Of a stretch of 58,049 nucleotides of DNA, positions 23,605 through 32,103 are shown piece after piece (position 1 is the first letter of the stretch; every line of letters begins with the position of its first letter). Below the pieces are notes generated by a model. It saw only the letters and a program-made list of their open reading frames with translations, ran no database searches and was not told the origin of the DNA. The stretch is from a candidate division WS1 bacterium (GTDB lineage: Bacteria; Armatimonadota; Zipacnadia; Zipacnadales; UBA5352). Where the stretch lies: the NCBI GenBank assembly GCA_003566775.1, contig PXBW01000253.1, positions 1 to 58,049 of the forward strand, in the 5' to 3' direction. The translations under genes were made by a program, and so were the position numbers.

Positions 23605-25780
23605 CGTCGGGCTCCTTCGTCCCGTTTGGGCTGAAGATGATCTCACGCATTCGCTTGAGCGCATTCTCCGCGGCGTCCGCAGCGCCGGGTTCGGGCGAAC
23701 GGCAACCGTAGCGGGCACGAATATACTGCCCGGTCAACTCGTGCATGTCATCCGCGATTTGAGGTCGATTCCCTGCCGTCATCTCCTGGTACTCCCATGG
23801 TGCAAGCGATGGAGGACGCTCAATGCCCTCGCGTTCAAGCCAGCGCAGCGCCTGATTGTACGCATGCACAATTCGCTCCGAGGCGGTGGCATTCCTTCGC
23901 AGCGGTGTAAGCCGTCGATGATACCAACGCCCGCCCAGCACCATCGCGGCCAGCAGCCCCACGGTCGAGAATATGATTGCGGAGAGCCTGATGGCGTTCT
24001 GGCGCGCCCAATTTGCGGCTGAGGATAGCATTGCCCCCAACTGACCGAAACTCTCAGAGATTCCGCCCGCAAGTGTCTGTTCCGTCTCCTCGGCATCTGG
24101 AGTCGGGTCAAAGTCTATCCAGCCGCTGTCCTCGAAGTACACTTCCACCCACGCATGCGCGTCCTGATCGCGGATCTCGTAAACGTCGTGTGATTCTATG
24201 TACTCTCCCGCGGTGAAGCCGGTGACCAGGCGTGCGGGAATGTCCAGTGTTCTAAGCATGACTACCATCGCCGTGGCGAAGTGCTGGCAGTAGCCGCGCT
24301 GCTCCTCGAACAGAAAGTGATCGACGAAGTCCTCCCCCTCAGGAAGCTCGGCGGCATCATCGTCGTAATCGTAGTTGATCTTCAAATGTGCGTCGACGGC
24401 CATGACTACCTCAGCGGGTCTTTCGGACGTTTGCTCGCTGACCTCGCGCGCGAGGTCTCTCACTCGCTGAGGGAGGTCCTCGGGAAGCTGCAGCGCGTTC
24501 TCGAGGCCAACGCGAGGTGGCGGCGGCGTTCCAGCAGGCGCCGAGATCGCGGTGGGAACCGCGGAGGTGACAGCATAACTGTCACCGGCCTCCACATGGC
24601 CGGAGAACCCCACGATGCCGGCCGAGTTAACCCGGACTGAAGGGGCATCGAGTCTAACCGATTGAGCACACCATGGCACGGGAAGAGCGCCCCGGAAGGC
24701 CCATCCCGCCCTGACCTGTATCTTCCAGTCATCCGTGACTTCACTGGCAAGGCCGAAGTCCTCCGGTGGAGGCATATGCCAGCCATCGACTGAACGTGTC
24801 GCTCTATCCCACTCGCGCTCGGCAAGCTTCCACGATTCTCCCGTGTAAAGCTCATAGGTGAGTATGCGCATCGGTGTTGGATACTCCGACCTCACCGTCA
24901 GCATCAATCGATCCTGCGGCGTCGGCGCCGGACCGCCAAGGGCCATGCTGTCCGACGAGACATGGGGGCTGGGGCGCTCGCGGATCATCATTCTCGCCAG
25001 GCGATCGGAAAGCTGTGCGCGAACCCAGCGCCCCACGGCATTCGACGGCTCCACCCTCGCCGCAACCGCGGCGAGGATCACAGCGGCGATCGCGGCGCCT
25101 GCAAGAAGACTTACCCACGAGTTGGCCTTCGGCCGCCACCGTCCGCCTCTTATGCGGTCGCCTCCCACGACTGCGTGGAAGCTGCTCTCTCTGTCAGTCG
25201 CGTGTTCACCGGCGAGCAGCGCAATCGTCCCAGTTATTACAAGCGCCGTTCCAAGATAGGCGACTGGGGTGGGCGCAGCAACGAGAATCAGCAGCAAACC
25301 GGAGGCGGCGGGCAGTGCCGTCTGGGTCAGATCGCTTGCCTCTCGTATGGTGAACGCGCGGAAGACCATCACCCAGTAGAACAGCCCGACCAGCGTTCGA
25401 TAACTCAGGACCATCCGTGAGGCGGTCTCTCCACCGGTGAAGAGACCGAGCCTCCAATACATGATGCCCAGTCCAATGGCTACGATGAGCGTGAGCCAGT
25501 TGATCCAGAATCGCGGCCACTCGCTGAAGTGAAGCCGCTTCACCACAGGAAAGGCCACCAGCATGGTCACCGTGAGCACGATCAGAAGCAGCCCACTGTC
25601 GATCAGTGCCGTTGAGGCGAGAAGCGCCCCTCCCATCGTGAGCCATCCGGCCAGCATCAACGCTCGCCAGCGTCGCCGCTCTTCCGGTGTGTCCGGAGGC
25701 GGTTCGTGAGCGAATGGAGTGAAGTGATGCCGCTCAAGGTACGACTGAGCGCGCTCGAGCACGGAGGTTCCGGCTGCCAT
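23591..25780 (-). CDS. TgpA-like membrane transglutaminase (DUF3488-transglutaminase-DUF4129)
   Basis: A 729-residue membrane protein. Several N-terminal hydrophobic helices (residues about 40-240) correspond to DUF3488. A periplasmic transglutaminase-like domain follows, with the complete triad: cysteine in RGYCQHFATAM, histidine in DAHAWVEVYF and aspartate in WIDFDPTPDAEE. One further transmembrane helix and a cytoplasmic DUF4129-like tail complete it. Family members are linked to peptidoglycan or surface-protein processing. It is coupled by a TGATG overlap to the DUF58 gene, the classic MoxR-DUF58-TgpA set. It may cross-link or hydrolyse protein on the cell surface, together with the secreted hydrolase that follows. 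Confidence 0.9.
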   Translation of the reverse strand: MAAGTSVLERAQSYLERHHFTPFAHEPPPDTPEERRRWRALMLAGWLTMGGALLASTALIDSGLLLIVLTVTMLVAFPVVKRLHFSEWPRFWINWLTLIVAIGLGIMYWRLGLFTGGETASRMVLSYRTLVGLFYWVMVFRAFTIREASDLTQTALPAASGLLLILVAAPTPVAYLGTALVITGTIALLAGEHATDRESSFHAVVGGDRIRGGRWRPKANSWVSLLAGAAIAAVILAAVAARVEPSNAVGRWVRAQLSDRLARMMIRERPSPHVSSDSMALGGPAPTPQDRLMLTVRSEYPTPMRILTYELYTGESWKLAEREWDRATRSVDGWHMPPPEDFGLASEVTDDWKIQVRAGWAFRGALPVPWCAQSVRLDAPSVRVNSAGIVGFSGHVEAGDSYAVTSAVPTAISAPAGTPPPPRVGLENALQLPEDLPQRVRDLAREVSEQTSERPAEVVMAVDAHLKINYDYDDDAAELPEGEDFVDHFLFEEQRGYCQHFATAMVVMLRTLDIPARLVTGFTAGEYIESHDVYEIRDQDAHAWVEVYFEDSGWIDFDPTPDAEETEQTLAGGISESFGQLGAMLSSAANWARQNAIRLSAIIFSTVGLLAAMVLGGRWYHRRLTPLRRNATASERIVHAYNQALRWLEREGIERPPSLAPWEYQEMTAGNRPQIADDMHELTGQYIRARYGCRSPEPGAADAAENALKRMREIIFSPNGTKEPDGVEA

Positions 25781-27033
25781 CAGATCACCTCCGCGTTGAC
25801 GCGCCGGGTTCCGCTCATTGCCGCCGTCAGTGCGTCGCCGACATCCGCAGGAGAGCGCAGTACGCCCACGTGTATGTCCGCGGCATGAGCGGCTTCAGCC
25901 ACCTGGCGTGAGGACGGGCTGTACCGCTCGTTCCCGCCTCTGACGTCGCCTTCCACCACCAACAGCATCACCGAAGCGGCAGTCGATGCACTCATCGAAA
26001 GTGTCTGCACGAGGCCCTGTTCGATCCCTGTGGTGATCACGAAGAGAGATGCGCCGCGTGGGACCGAACGAAGCTGTCGCGCGAGTGAATGCGTGAAGTC
26101 GGCTGCGGTTTGCTGCGCTTCAGCGAGAGCGGTCATGATCCTGTGCAGATGCGCCTGTCCCGATCCGGGACGGCCAACTTCAGGTGGCAGGCCCGCACCC
26201 ATCAGAGAGACGGAGCGCTGCTCGGCAAGCCCGCCGCGCGCCAAAGACGCGGCCGCGGAGATCGCAGTCTCCAGCGTGCTCGAGAGCCCGCGGCCGTAGT
26301 GATTGTCGGCGGCGAGATCGAGATGGATTGAGATGATATCGTGACGCAACGGCTCGTACTCCTTGACGGAGAGTTCGCCGATATGAGCGGTGGCTTTCCA
26401 GTGAACGTGCCGCAGATCGTCCCCTGCAATATGCTCCCGGATCCCGCGGAACTCTCCTCGATCCTGCCTCCCCTGCAGCCCACGGCGGACACGACGACCG
26501 ATATTCGGATCCCAGGTCGCCACCCGCGGCACATCCCATGTCCGGGGGAAGACGAGCAATTCGGTGGCCTCGCCGCACTCCCGCCGCTGCTCGAACATTC
26601 CAATGGGATCACTGTCCACGATTGTAGGGGGACCGAGGCGGTAGCGACCACGGGCGGGCGGTCGCAGTTCGAAGTCAACGTCGACACTGGAACCGGGCGG
26701 GAGGTTTGGCAGCAGGGCCCGCCTCTCAATCTCGATGCCATCGATGGTGAGATTACGCGCGCCAAGCTCTACGCCGGTTGAGCTGAGGGAGATGTTGCCG
26801 GTCGAACGTATCAGCAACCGGGGATGCTGCTCGCTCCCGGCCGTCGCGTTCCCGGGTGGCGCGATCAACTCAGCATCAAGTCGAGACAATGAGAGTGCGG
26901 AGAGCAGGTAGCATACGAGTATCACTGTCGCGCCGACCCCCGCCAGCACGAACATTACGGTTGCATCATTCATCACGCCGGTAATCGCGAAGATCACCGT
27001 CGCGAATGTGAAGATCTTCAGGTTCCGGCTCAT
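25780..27033 (-). CDS. DUF58 protein (VWA-like, MoxR partner)
   Basis: A 417-residue protein with two N-terminal membrane helices (KIFTFATVIFAITGV and VMFVLAGVGATVILVCYLLS), then a beta-rich part and the DUF58 core. The diagnostic segment is REHIAGDDLRHVHWKATAHIGEL followed by VKEYEP, cut here to its known pieces. Start placed at the ATG 27033, which follows AGAGGT by 11 bases; a TTG nine bases upstream is possible. DUF58 proteins act with MoxR AAA+ ATPases as putative chaperone pairs. It ends inside the TgpA-like start codon. Confidence 0.9.
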   Translation of the reverse strand: MSRNLKIFTFATVIFAITGVMNDATVMFVLAGVGATVILVCYLLSALSLSRLDAELIAPPGNATAGSEQHPRLLIRSTGNISLSSTGVELGARNLTIDGIEIERRALLPNLPPGSSVDVDFELRPPARGRYRLGPPTIVDSDPIGMFEQRRECGEATELLVFPRTWDVPRVATWDPNIGRRVRRGLQGRQDRGEFRGIREHIAGDDLRHVHWKATAHIGELSVKEYEPLRHDIISIHLDLAADNHYGRGLSSTLETAISAAASLARGGLAEQRSVSLMGAGLPPEVGRPGSGQAHLHRIMTALAEAQQTAADFTHSLARQLRSVPRGASLFVITTGIEQGLVQTLSMSASTAASVMLLVVEGDVRGGNERYSPSSRQVAEAAHAADIHVGVLRSPADVGDALTAAMSGTRRVNAEVI

Positions 27034-27069
27034 TATAATCAACGACCTCTGAGGTCGGAGTTTACAGTC

Positions 27070-28023
27070 TCACGGCACGGGCACTCTGTCGAGCAATTCC
27101 TCCACAACCTGCTCCCCGGTGATCCCATCGACTCGCGCCTCGGGGCGCGGAATCAGACGATGGGCTAGAGCCTCTCGCGCGATCGACTTGATGTCATCGG
27201 GGCCGACAAAGTCCCGGCCATCGATCGTTGCAGCCGCCTGCGCGCAGCGAATCAAGGCGAGAGTGCCACGAGGCCCCGCGCCCAGTGAGAGTTCGGGTGA
27301 GTCTCGAGTCCCCTCGATCAGATCGAGCACGTAATCGTAGATATCCTCTGAGACATGGCAACGCGATGCGACACGCTGCACGGCCGACACGTCGGATGGG
27401 CCCGAGACGGCTTCCAGTGTCTCCACGGGATGCCCCTGGAGTTGTTCGCGTACAATGCTCATCTCCTCCCCGCGCTCGGGATAGCCGATACTGAAGCGCA
27501 GGAGGAAGCGATCGAGTTGGGACTCCGGTAAAGGATAGACGCCTTCGTATTCGATGGGGTTCTCCGTGGCAATGACCATGAAGGGATCAGGCAACCGATG
27601 CGTGATCCCATCGATCGTGACCTGCCGCTCTTCCATCGCCTCCAACAGGCTCGATTGCGTGCGCGGGGATGCGCGGTTGATCTCATCGGCCAGTACCACG
27701 TTGGCGAAGACTGGACCGCGCCGAAACGAGAACTCTCCCTGCTTCTGATCGTAGATGGAGACTCCTGTGACGTCGGTGGGAAGCAGATCGGGGGTGAACT
27801 GGATCCGGCGGAACTCCCCTCCCAGCGATGCAGCGAGTGAACGCGCCAGCATGGTCTTGCCGACGCCCGGAACGTCCTCGAGCAGCAGGTGACCGCGGGC
27901 GATCATCGCCACAAGGCTGCGCTCAATCGCCTCGCGTTTGCCAACGATCACCCGCTCGACGTTGTCGGCTATACGCGCACAGACCTCTGCTGCTTCCTCC
28001 ACCCCGATCCTCGGTTCGATCAT
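27070..28023 (-). CDS. MoxR-family AAA+ ATPase
   Basis: A 317-residue AAA+ ATPase. Walker A is GVGKTMLARSLA, Walker B is LADEINRASPRTQSSLLEAMEE, and sensor 1 is ATENPIEYEG. MoxR proteins are thought to act as chaperones for metalloprotein or VWA-type partners; here the partner would be the DUF58 protein encoded next. ATG at 28023, with a TTG one codon earlier. First gene of the operon running to 19707. The RAYT-associated palindrome begins 84 bases upstream and may lie in its 5' region. Confidence 0.93.
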   Translation of the reverse strand: MIEPRIGVEEAAEVCARIADNVERVIVGKREAIERSLVAMIARGHLLLEDVPGVGKTMLARSLAASLGGEFRRIQFTPDLLPTDVTGVSIYDQKQGEFSFRRGPVFANVVLADEINRASPRTQSSLLEAMEERQVTIDGITHRLPDPFMVIATENPIEYEGVYPLPESQLDRFLLRFSIGYPERGEEMSIVREQLQGHPVETLEAVSGPSDVSAVQRVASRCHVSEDIYDYVLDLIEGTRDSPELSLGAGPRGTLALIRCAQAAATIDGRDFVGPDDIKSIAREALAHRLIPRPEARVDGITGEQVVEELLDRVPVP

Positions 28024-28106
28024 CAACCCACCGCTCCATCCTTCATTGTGTGTGTATCATCGGGCAGTCCGTCCCCCCGTCTCGCGCAGGAAAAGCATCA
28101 TCAACT

Positions 28107-28132
28107 CCGTGGCACGGACACTCCTGTCCGTG
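28107..28132 (+). repeat. Left palindromic REP-like repeat of the RAYT element
   Basis: A 26-base sequence containing the hairpin GCACGGAC-actcct-GTCCGTGC; identical, in inverse orientation, to 28770-28795. It matches the pattern of REP sequences mobilised by RAYT transposases. Confidence 0.8.
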
Positions 28133-28172
28133 CATCGTAATCGCAACAGATGCTGCCAGAGGCAGAGTATCC

Positions 28173-28715
28173 TCATCGCGCGCGCTCCCACCACCACCGC
28201 CACTGCTCCGGACGCTCTACAAAGCCAGCCCGAACCGGGTTGCTCCTGATGTAATGCCAAGTCTCCCGATACTCCTTCTCGCACCGGATTATCCTGGTGT
28301 AAGACTGATCCAGCCAGAAGCTTCCTCCGAGCCCGTTTGCGCGGTTGATGCGACGTGCGCTTACGCCCTTGAGTGTCTTCATGATCTCAGTGATCGGAAT
28401 GCTTCCACCCCCTCGTTGAAGCGGATGAAGCAACATGTGCAGGTGATCCGGCATCAACACGTAGCAGTGAAGCCGGTACCGCCGTCCGTCGTCGTATTCG
28501 AGCGTCTCACTGACGGTCTTCCCGATCTCTGGCTGCGTCAGACGTTCGGTACGCTCGGGATGGACAGAGGTGCGGACATGGTATGTCGCGTGGGCGCGTT
28601 CCCAGCGCGGCAGGGTTCTCCTTCGTCTCTGCAGCGTGCCAATGACACGCTGGGAATCGCGCCCGCTCTCTCCTGCCTGTGTCAATGCAACTCCTCCGTT
28701 CACGGATTCTATCAC
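28173..28715 (-). CDS. REP-associated tyrosine transposase (Y1_Tnp, RAYT)
   Basis: A 180-residue HUH-superfamily transposase. The histidine motif is MPDHLHMLLHP. The region with the catalytic tyrosine reads FWLDQSYTRIIRCEKEY, followed by ETWHYIRSNPVRAGFVERPEQWRWW, a C-terminal block typical of RAYT proteins (given here as its known parts). These enzymes are thought to excise and spread REP palindromes through single-strand intermediates. It is flanked by perfect inverted REP-like repeats. The reading frame is complete, so the enzyme may be active. The first 60 residues are less conserved, so the start may lie downstream. Confidence 0.9.
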   Translation of the reverse strand: MIESVNGGVALTQAGESGRDSQRVIGTLQRRRRTLPRWERAHATYHVRTSVHPERTERLTQPEIGKTVSETLEYDDGRRYRLHCYVLMPDHLHMLLHPLQRGGGSIPITEIMKTLKGVSARRINRANGLGGSFWLDQSYTRIIRCEKEYRETWHYIRSNPVRAGFVERPEQWRWWWERAR

Positions 28716-28769
28716 CGTGCATTTGCGGACAGGAATCTCTGTCGATTAAGACAATTACGACAACTACTA

Positions 28770-28795
28770 CACGGACAGGAGTGTCCGTGCCACGG
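28770..28795 (-). repeat. Right palindromic REP-like repeat of the RAYT element
   Basis: Inverted, identical copy of 28107-28132 over 26 bases. The hairpin stem here is CACGGAC-aggagt-GTCCGTG. A second small hairpin, GACAG-gaatct-CTGTC, lies at about 28733-28750, inside the element. Confidence 0.8.
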
Positions 28796-28811
28796 AACGA
28801 CTGCTGCGCCC

Positions 28812-29630
28812 CTATTCGGTCGCCGACGCGATATACTCGCGCAGCACCTGCGCATCGTGGGGCAGGATAACCTCCGGATCGAATGCGCGTATCCACTCGC
28901 CCGACAGCGAGCCGCCATAGTCGATCGTGGCGAGCAGGTCAATTGCCTTGTCATGAGGGATATCGCCCTCACCCATCAGTGCAAGCTCCCAGCCTGAGGT
29001 CGAGCCGTCCTCGGGTCTGACTGCGTCGTGAATGTGACAGTGTCTGACATGTTGCCTCACGTTGTTGAAGGCCGTCTCGATGCTCTCGCCGAAGCGGTAG
29101 GGGTGCATGATATCCCAGTTGATCGCGATATTGGGATTGTCCGCCGTCCGTACTACCTCCAGCACATCAGATGAGTTGCAGTATGCATCATGTGTCTCCA
29201 GACAAAGATATACGCTCCGTTTCTGGGCATATTCGCCGCACTCGTGAAGTGCTTCGGCGACCACCTTCTTTGCGTCCTCGAAGTCCATGCCCTCCGGCGT
29301 TCTACCACCGAAGACGCGTATGTTCCGGGCGCCCAGGTCGGCGCAGAGGTCGCAGTACCGCCTGGTCAGATCGATCGTCTCCTGAAGCTCGTGATCGCTG
29401 TCAAAAGCGTAGCGCCGAGAGGTGGCGATCGTGGTCAGCGCGACGCCGCAGCTATCGAACTGCTCCCTGATGGTCTTGCGCTCGCTCTTCGTCGTATCCA
29501 ACTCTATCCCATGATTGTGATCGGCCTCACAGCGCGGCTCGATCGCGTCATAGCCGTAGCGGATTGCGGCGGTCAGGCATTCCTCGAGGGACCACTCGGG
29601 TGCGACGAATGTCATAAAACTGATCTTCAT
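28812..29630 (-). CDS. Sugar phosphate isomerase/epimerase (AP_endonuc_2 TIM barrel)
   Basis: A 272-residue TIM-barrel protein of the xylose-isomerase-like family. Metal ligand segments are visible: EPRCEADHN, YLCLETHDAY, INWDIMHPYRF and HCHIHDAV, and the closing GSLSGEW. The ATG at 29630 follows GGTGAGGG. Such proteins isomerise or epimerise sugars, inosose or hydroxypyruvate; no specific substrate can be given. It is followed within 20 bases by the right repeat of the RAYT element on the complementary side. It lies eight bases after the glycosylase gene, so both probably share a transcript. Confidence 0.85.
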   Translation of the reverse strand: MKISFMTFVAPEWSLEECLTAAIRYGYDAIEPRCEADHNHGIELDTTKSERKTIREQFDSCGVALTTIATSRRYAFDSDHELQETIDLTRRYCDLCADLGARNIRVFGGRTPEGMDFEDAKKVVAEALHECGEYAQKRSVYLCLETHDAYCNSSDVLEVVRTADNPNIAINWDIMHPYRFGESIETAFNNVRQHVRHCHIHDAVRPEDGSTSGWELALMGEGDIPHDKAIDLLATIDYGGSLSGEWIRAFDPEVILPHDAQVLREYIASATE

Positions 29631-29638
29631 CTTTGCCC

Positions 29639-30328
29639 TCACCTTTTCTCGTAGTTTGCCGGCTCGTCCGTTTTCGGTGGCGCGGAGACCCAAGGCGAGT
29701 CCGGCTCAAGATAGCGCAACATCAAATCTGCTCCAGCATCCTCACCAAGTCCGATGCGCGTGGTGACGAGGATCTCATCGGGGCCGTCCCCCGGATCGAC
29801 CACGAAAAGGTCGCCGTGCGCGTGTGCTTCGCCCTCGCATGTCACAGATGTGCAATTGTGCCCCGGCGTCACACCGAAAGCCTCTGTTAATTTCGCGGGG
29901 CCGCTGCAGAGGTCCTGCAGCGGCTCTCTGCCACGACGCCTTCGCATCAACTCGATTCCGGCCAGGGGCTCGGCAGCGCGCAGCAGGATCGCCTCGGGCT
30001 TGCCCTCCGGCGCGGTGACAATGTTCATACACAGATGCACGCCGTAGATCAGGTAGACATAGAGAGTGCCCGGCTCTCCAAACATCGGCGCATTGCGCTC
30101 GGTACGTCCGCGAGCCGCATGACAGCCCGGATCTCCCTCAGCGAGATAAGCCTCGGTCTCCACGATTCGAGCCATCAGCGTCTCGGAGCGCGTTCGCCGC
30201 ACAAGGAGGCAGCCGATGAGTCGTCGCGCGGCCTGCTGAGTCTGCTGGAGGAAGAAGTATCGAGACAGAGCCCGCGTACGCTCCGGAACGTGATCTTCCC
30301 GATTATTCGGGCTTTTCTGTTGACACAT
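29639..30328 (-). CDS. 3-methyladenine DNA glycosylase (AAG/MPG family)
   Basis: DNA repair enzyme that removes alkylated purines and hypoxanthine in base-excision repair. The 229-residue protein has the family blocks IVETEAYLAEGDPGCHAARGRTERNAPMFGEPG and YLIYGVHLCMNIVT, then ILLRAAEP and LCSGPAKLTEAFGV, here listed by their diagnostic parts. The catalytic glutamate lies in VETEAY. ATG at 30328 has no good ribosome-binding site; the mRNA leader may be very short. A minus-strand TATAAT lies at 30358-30353, giving a start near 30346. It is the first gene of a short operon with the TIM-barrel isomerase. Confidence 0.92.
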   Translation of the reverse strand: MCQQKSPNNREDHVPERTRALSRYFFLQQTQQAARRLIGCLLVRRTRSETLMARIVETEAYLAEGDPGCHAARGRTERNAPMFGEPGTLYVYLIYGVHLCMNIVTAPEGKPEAILLRAAEPLAGIELMRRRRGREPLQDLCSGPAKLTEAFGVTPGHNCTSVTCEGEAHAHGDLFVVDPGDGPDEILVTTRIGLGEDAGADLMLRYLEPDSPWVSAPPKTDEPANYEKR

Positions 30329-30333
30329 GTTAG

Positions 30334-30362
30334 TTAACGCCGGGAATCGGGTATTATACTAT
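30334..30362 (+). promoter_or_regulatory. Divergent promoter region (plus-strand TTAACG-17-TACTAT; minus-strand TATAAT)
   Basis: On the plus strand TTAACG (30334-30339) and TACTAT (30357-30362) have a 17-base spacer and would start transcription near 30369, at the head of the candidate structured RNA. On the minus strand a perfect TATAAT occupies 30358-30353 and could serve the glycosylase gene, though its -35 is poor. Confidence 0.45.
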
Positions 30363-30365
30363 CAG

Positions 30366-30500
30366 AGTGTGAGAGCGGATGGAAGAGAAGGACCGCGACA
30401 TCAGGTCGCGGCTGGTTCGCCGGCGCTCTCTCCCTCCGAGCTATGCGACGCCGGTGAACACGGATGGTGCCCACCTTCCCCCCGGGTGGGCACCATCACT
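30366..30500 (+). ncRNA. Candidate structured RNA with three hairpins
   Basis: The sequence has far more complementarity than its neighbours. H1 is CCGCGAC-atcag-GTCGCGG (30393-30411). H2 pairs GTTCGCCGGCG (30415-30425) with CGCCGGTGAAC (30449-30459), with one G-U pair. H3 is a perfect 13-base stem, GATGGTGCCCACC with GGTGGGCACCATC (30463-30497), and a C-rich loop. An alternative pairing, GAGAGCG (30371-30377) with CGCTCTC (30424-30430), excludes part of H2. A promoter sits just upstream. It matches no RNA family I recognise. It could be a leader or attenuator of the enolase-family gene at 30698, or a small RNA. The rest up to 30697 shows only the ribosome-binding site and a short low-complexity run. 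Confidence 0.4.
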
Positions 30501-30697
30501 TAGTTCGCCGTGTAGCGCGTTGCCCCCTGCCGGTTCACTGACCTGCTCGTCTTGATTGCCTCTGCCACCAGCGCCTCCGCGCCGCCCCCCAGGATCCACC
30601 ATCTCGGAAGGTATTCTGAGTGTTCTCCGCGAACCTGTTCATGGTCGTTCTTCGCCGCTTGCTGCCGTTGCCGTTTTCGACAGGGAGGTCGCCAGGG

Positions 30698-32080
30698 ATG
30701 TCATCACCACGCAGGTCAGATATATCGGTTCATGAACTGGAGATAATGCTTGAGCCTCAGATCGCGCGCACTCCACTGAAGTTTGGAGGGGTAGTGGTCG
30801 AGCGTCTGCCGTTCTGCCGCATCCGTGCGGAGGTCGAGAGCGCCGCCGGTGAGACCGCAGAGGGCTGGGGCGGAATCTTCGTCATGGATCAATGGGGATG
30901 GCCCGATCCGGCGGTCTCCCATGAGGACAAGCAGATGGTGATGAAGGGCACCATCGAACGTTTCCGCGAACTGGTGCTCGACTACCCCGAATACGCTCAC
31001 CCCATCGACATCTTTATCGATCTGGAGGACGATCTCGCCCGCATCAGCGAGCAGGTCTGCAGCGAGCACGGCCTGGACACGGCTCAACCATTCCTCAATG
31101 CTCTCGTATGCGCCTCACCGATCGACGCGGCGCTGCACGATGCCTTCGGCAACGTCAACGGCATCGACAGCTACCGTGGCTACGGCCCCGACTTCATGGA
31201 CGATCTGAGCAAGTGGCTGGGACCGGACTTCGAGGGCGAGTATCCAGAGCAGTACATCCGCGACGACTACCTGCCGAAGGTTCCCATCTTCCATCTGGTA
31301 GGGGGCCTCGACAAGCTCACGCGCGATGAGCTTGATGACAGCGATCCCGACGACGGCCTGCCCAACTGCCTCGCCGACTGGATCGAGTACGAGGGCATGT
31401 ACTGTCTCAAAGTCAAGCTGCGCGGCGACGACCTCGACTGGGACATCGACCGCATGATCGCGGTGCACGACATCGGGCGCGAGGAGCTTGACCGCCAGGG
31501 CATCGAGGATATGCATCTCACCGCGGATACCAACGAGATGTGCGAGAGCCCCGATTACATCGTCGAAATGCTTCATCGCATCCGCGAGCGCTCACCGGAG
31601 ACCTTCGACCGCACACTTTACATCGAGCAGCCCACCGGGCGCGACCTCGACGAACACGATCATGATATGTCGGTAATCGACGAACTCAAGCCTGTCATTA
31701 TCGACGAGAGTCTCACGACGCTTGATACCTTCGACCGTGCGATGGAGCTTGGCTGGTCGGGCATCGCGATGAAGACCTGCAAGGGGCACTCATCGGACAT
31801 GCTCTTCGCGGCGAAGGCCGGGAAGGTGGGCATACCCTACGCGGTGCAGGACCTGACGAATCCATCGCTTGCGCTGATACACTCGGTCGGCCTCGGGGCG
31901 CGGCTTTTCACGATCATGGGCGTGGAGGCGAACTCCCGCCAGTTCTTCCCCGAATCAACCCCGGAGGCGGAGAAGCGCGTTCATCAAGGGATCTTCAGCC
32001 TCATTCGCGGCGAGGCCGACACCTCTTCACTGCAGGGGACAGGCCTGGGCTACCAGATGGACCGGATCCTCAGCGACTGA
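30698..32080 (+). CDS. Enolase-superfamily enzyme, mandelate racemase/muconate cycloisomerase-like
   Basis: A 460-residue two-domain enzyme. The N-terminal capping domain spans about residues 1-140. The C-terminal barrel carries metal ligands in LTADTNEMCE (aspartate), YIEQPTGRD (glutamate) and PVIIDESL (aspartate/glutamate). A lysine in CLKVKLRGDD and one in IAMKTCKGHSSD are candidate acid/base residues. These enzymes abstract an alpha-proton from a carboxylate, such as a sugar acid. ATG at 30698 is chosen because GGGAGG precedes it; an upstream frame extends further without homology. Likely a dehydratase or epimerase of a sugar acid. Confidence 0.85.
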   Translation: MSSPRRSDISVHELEIMLEPQIARTPLKFGGVVVERLPFCRIRAEVESAAGETAEGWGGIFVMDQWGWPDPAVSHEDKQMVMKGTIERFRELVLDYPEYAHPIDIFIDLEDDLARISEQVCSEHGLDTAQPFLNALVCASPIDAALHDAFGNVNGIDSYRGYGPDFMDDLSKWLGPDFEGEYPEQYIRDDYLPKVPIFHLVGGLDKLTRDELDDSDPDDGLPNCLADWIEYEGMYCLKVKLRGDDLDWDIDRMIAVHDIGREELDRQGIEDMHLTADTNEMCESPDYIVEMLHRIRERSPETFDRTLYIEQPTGRDLDEHDHDMSVIDELKPVIIDESLTTLDTFDRAMELGWSGIAMKTCKGHSSDMLFAAKAGKVGIPYAVQDLTNPSLALIHSVGLGARLFTIMGVEANSRQFFPESTPEAEKRVHQGIFSLIRGEADTSSLQGTGLGYQMDRILSD

Positions 32081-32103
32081 GAACGACGGTGCCGGACGCG
32101 GCC

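Larger units (their letters stand above)
28107..28795. mobile_element. RAYT/REP-type element bounded by 26-bp inverted palindromes
   Basis: A 689-base unit consisting of one REP-associated tyrosine transposase gene flanked by identical 26-base palindromic repeats in inverted orientation. It lies between the moxR operon and the TIM-barrel isomerase gene. It is compact, intact and not itself inserted in a gene. Confidence 0.75.

Noticed and set aside
27828-28997. Long open frame (389 codons) on the plus strand across moxR start, the RAYT gene and the isomerase gene.
   Set aside because: It is antisense to three recognised genes and its translation includes the REP palindrome in protein form (GHSCPC); it is a by-product of GC-rich coding on the other strand.
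30366-30500. 6S RNA, SRP RNA, RNase P RNA, ZTP and c-di-GMP riboswitches considered for the structured region.
   Set aside because: None of their conserved core sequences is present, so the region is left as an unassigned candidate.
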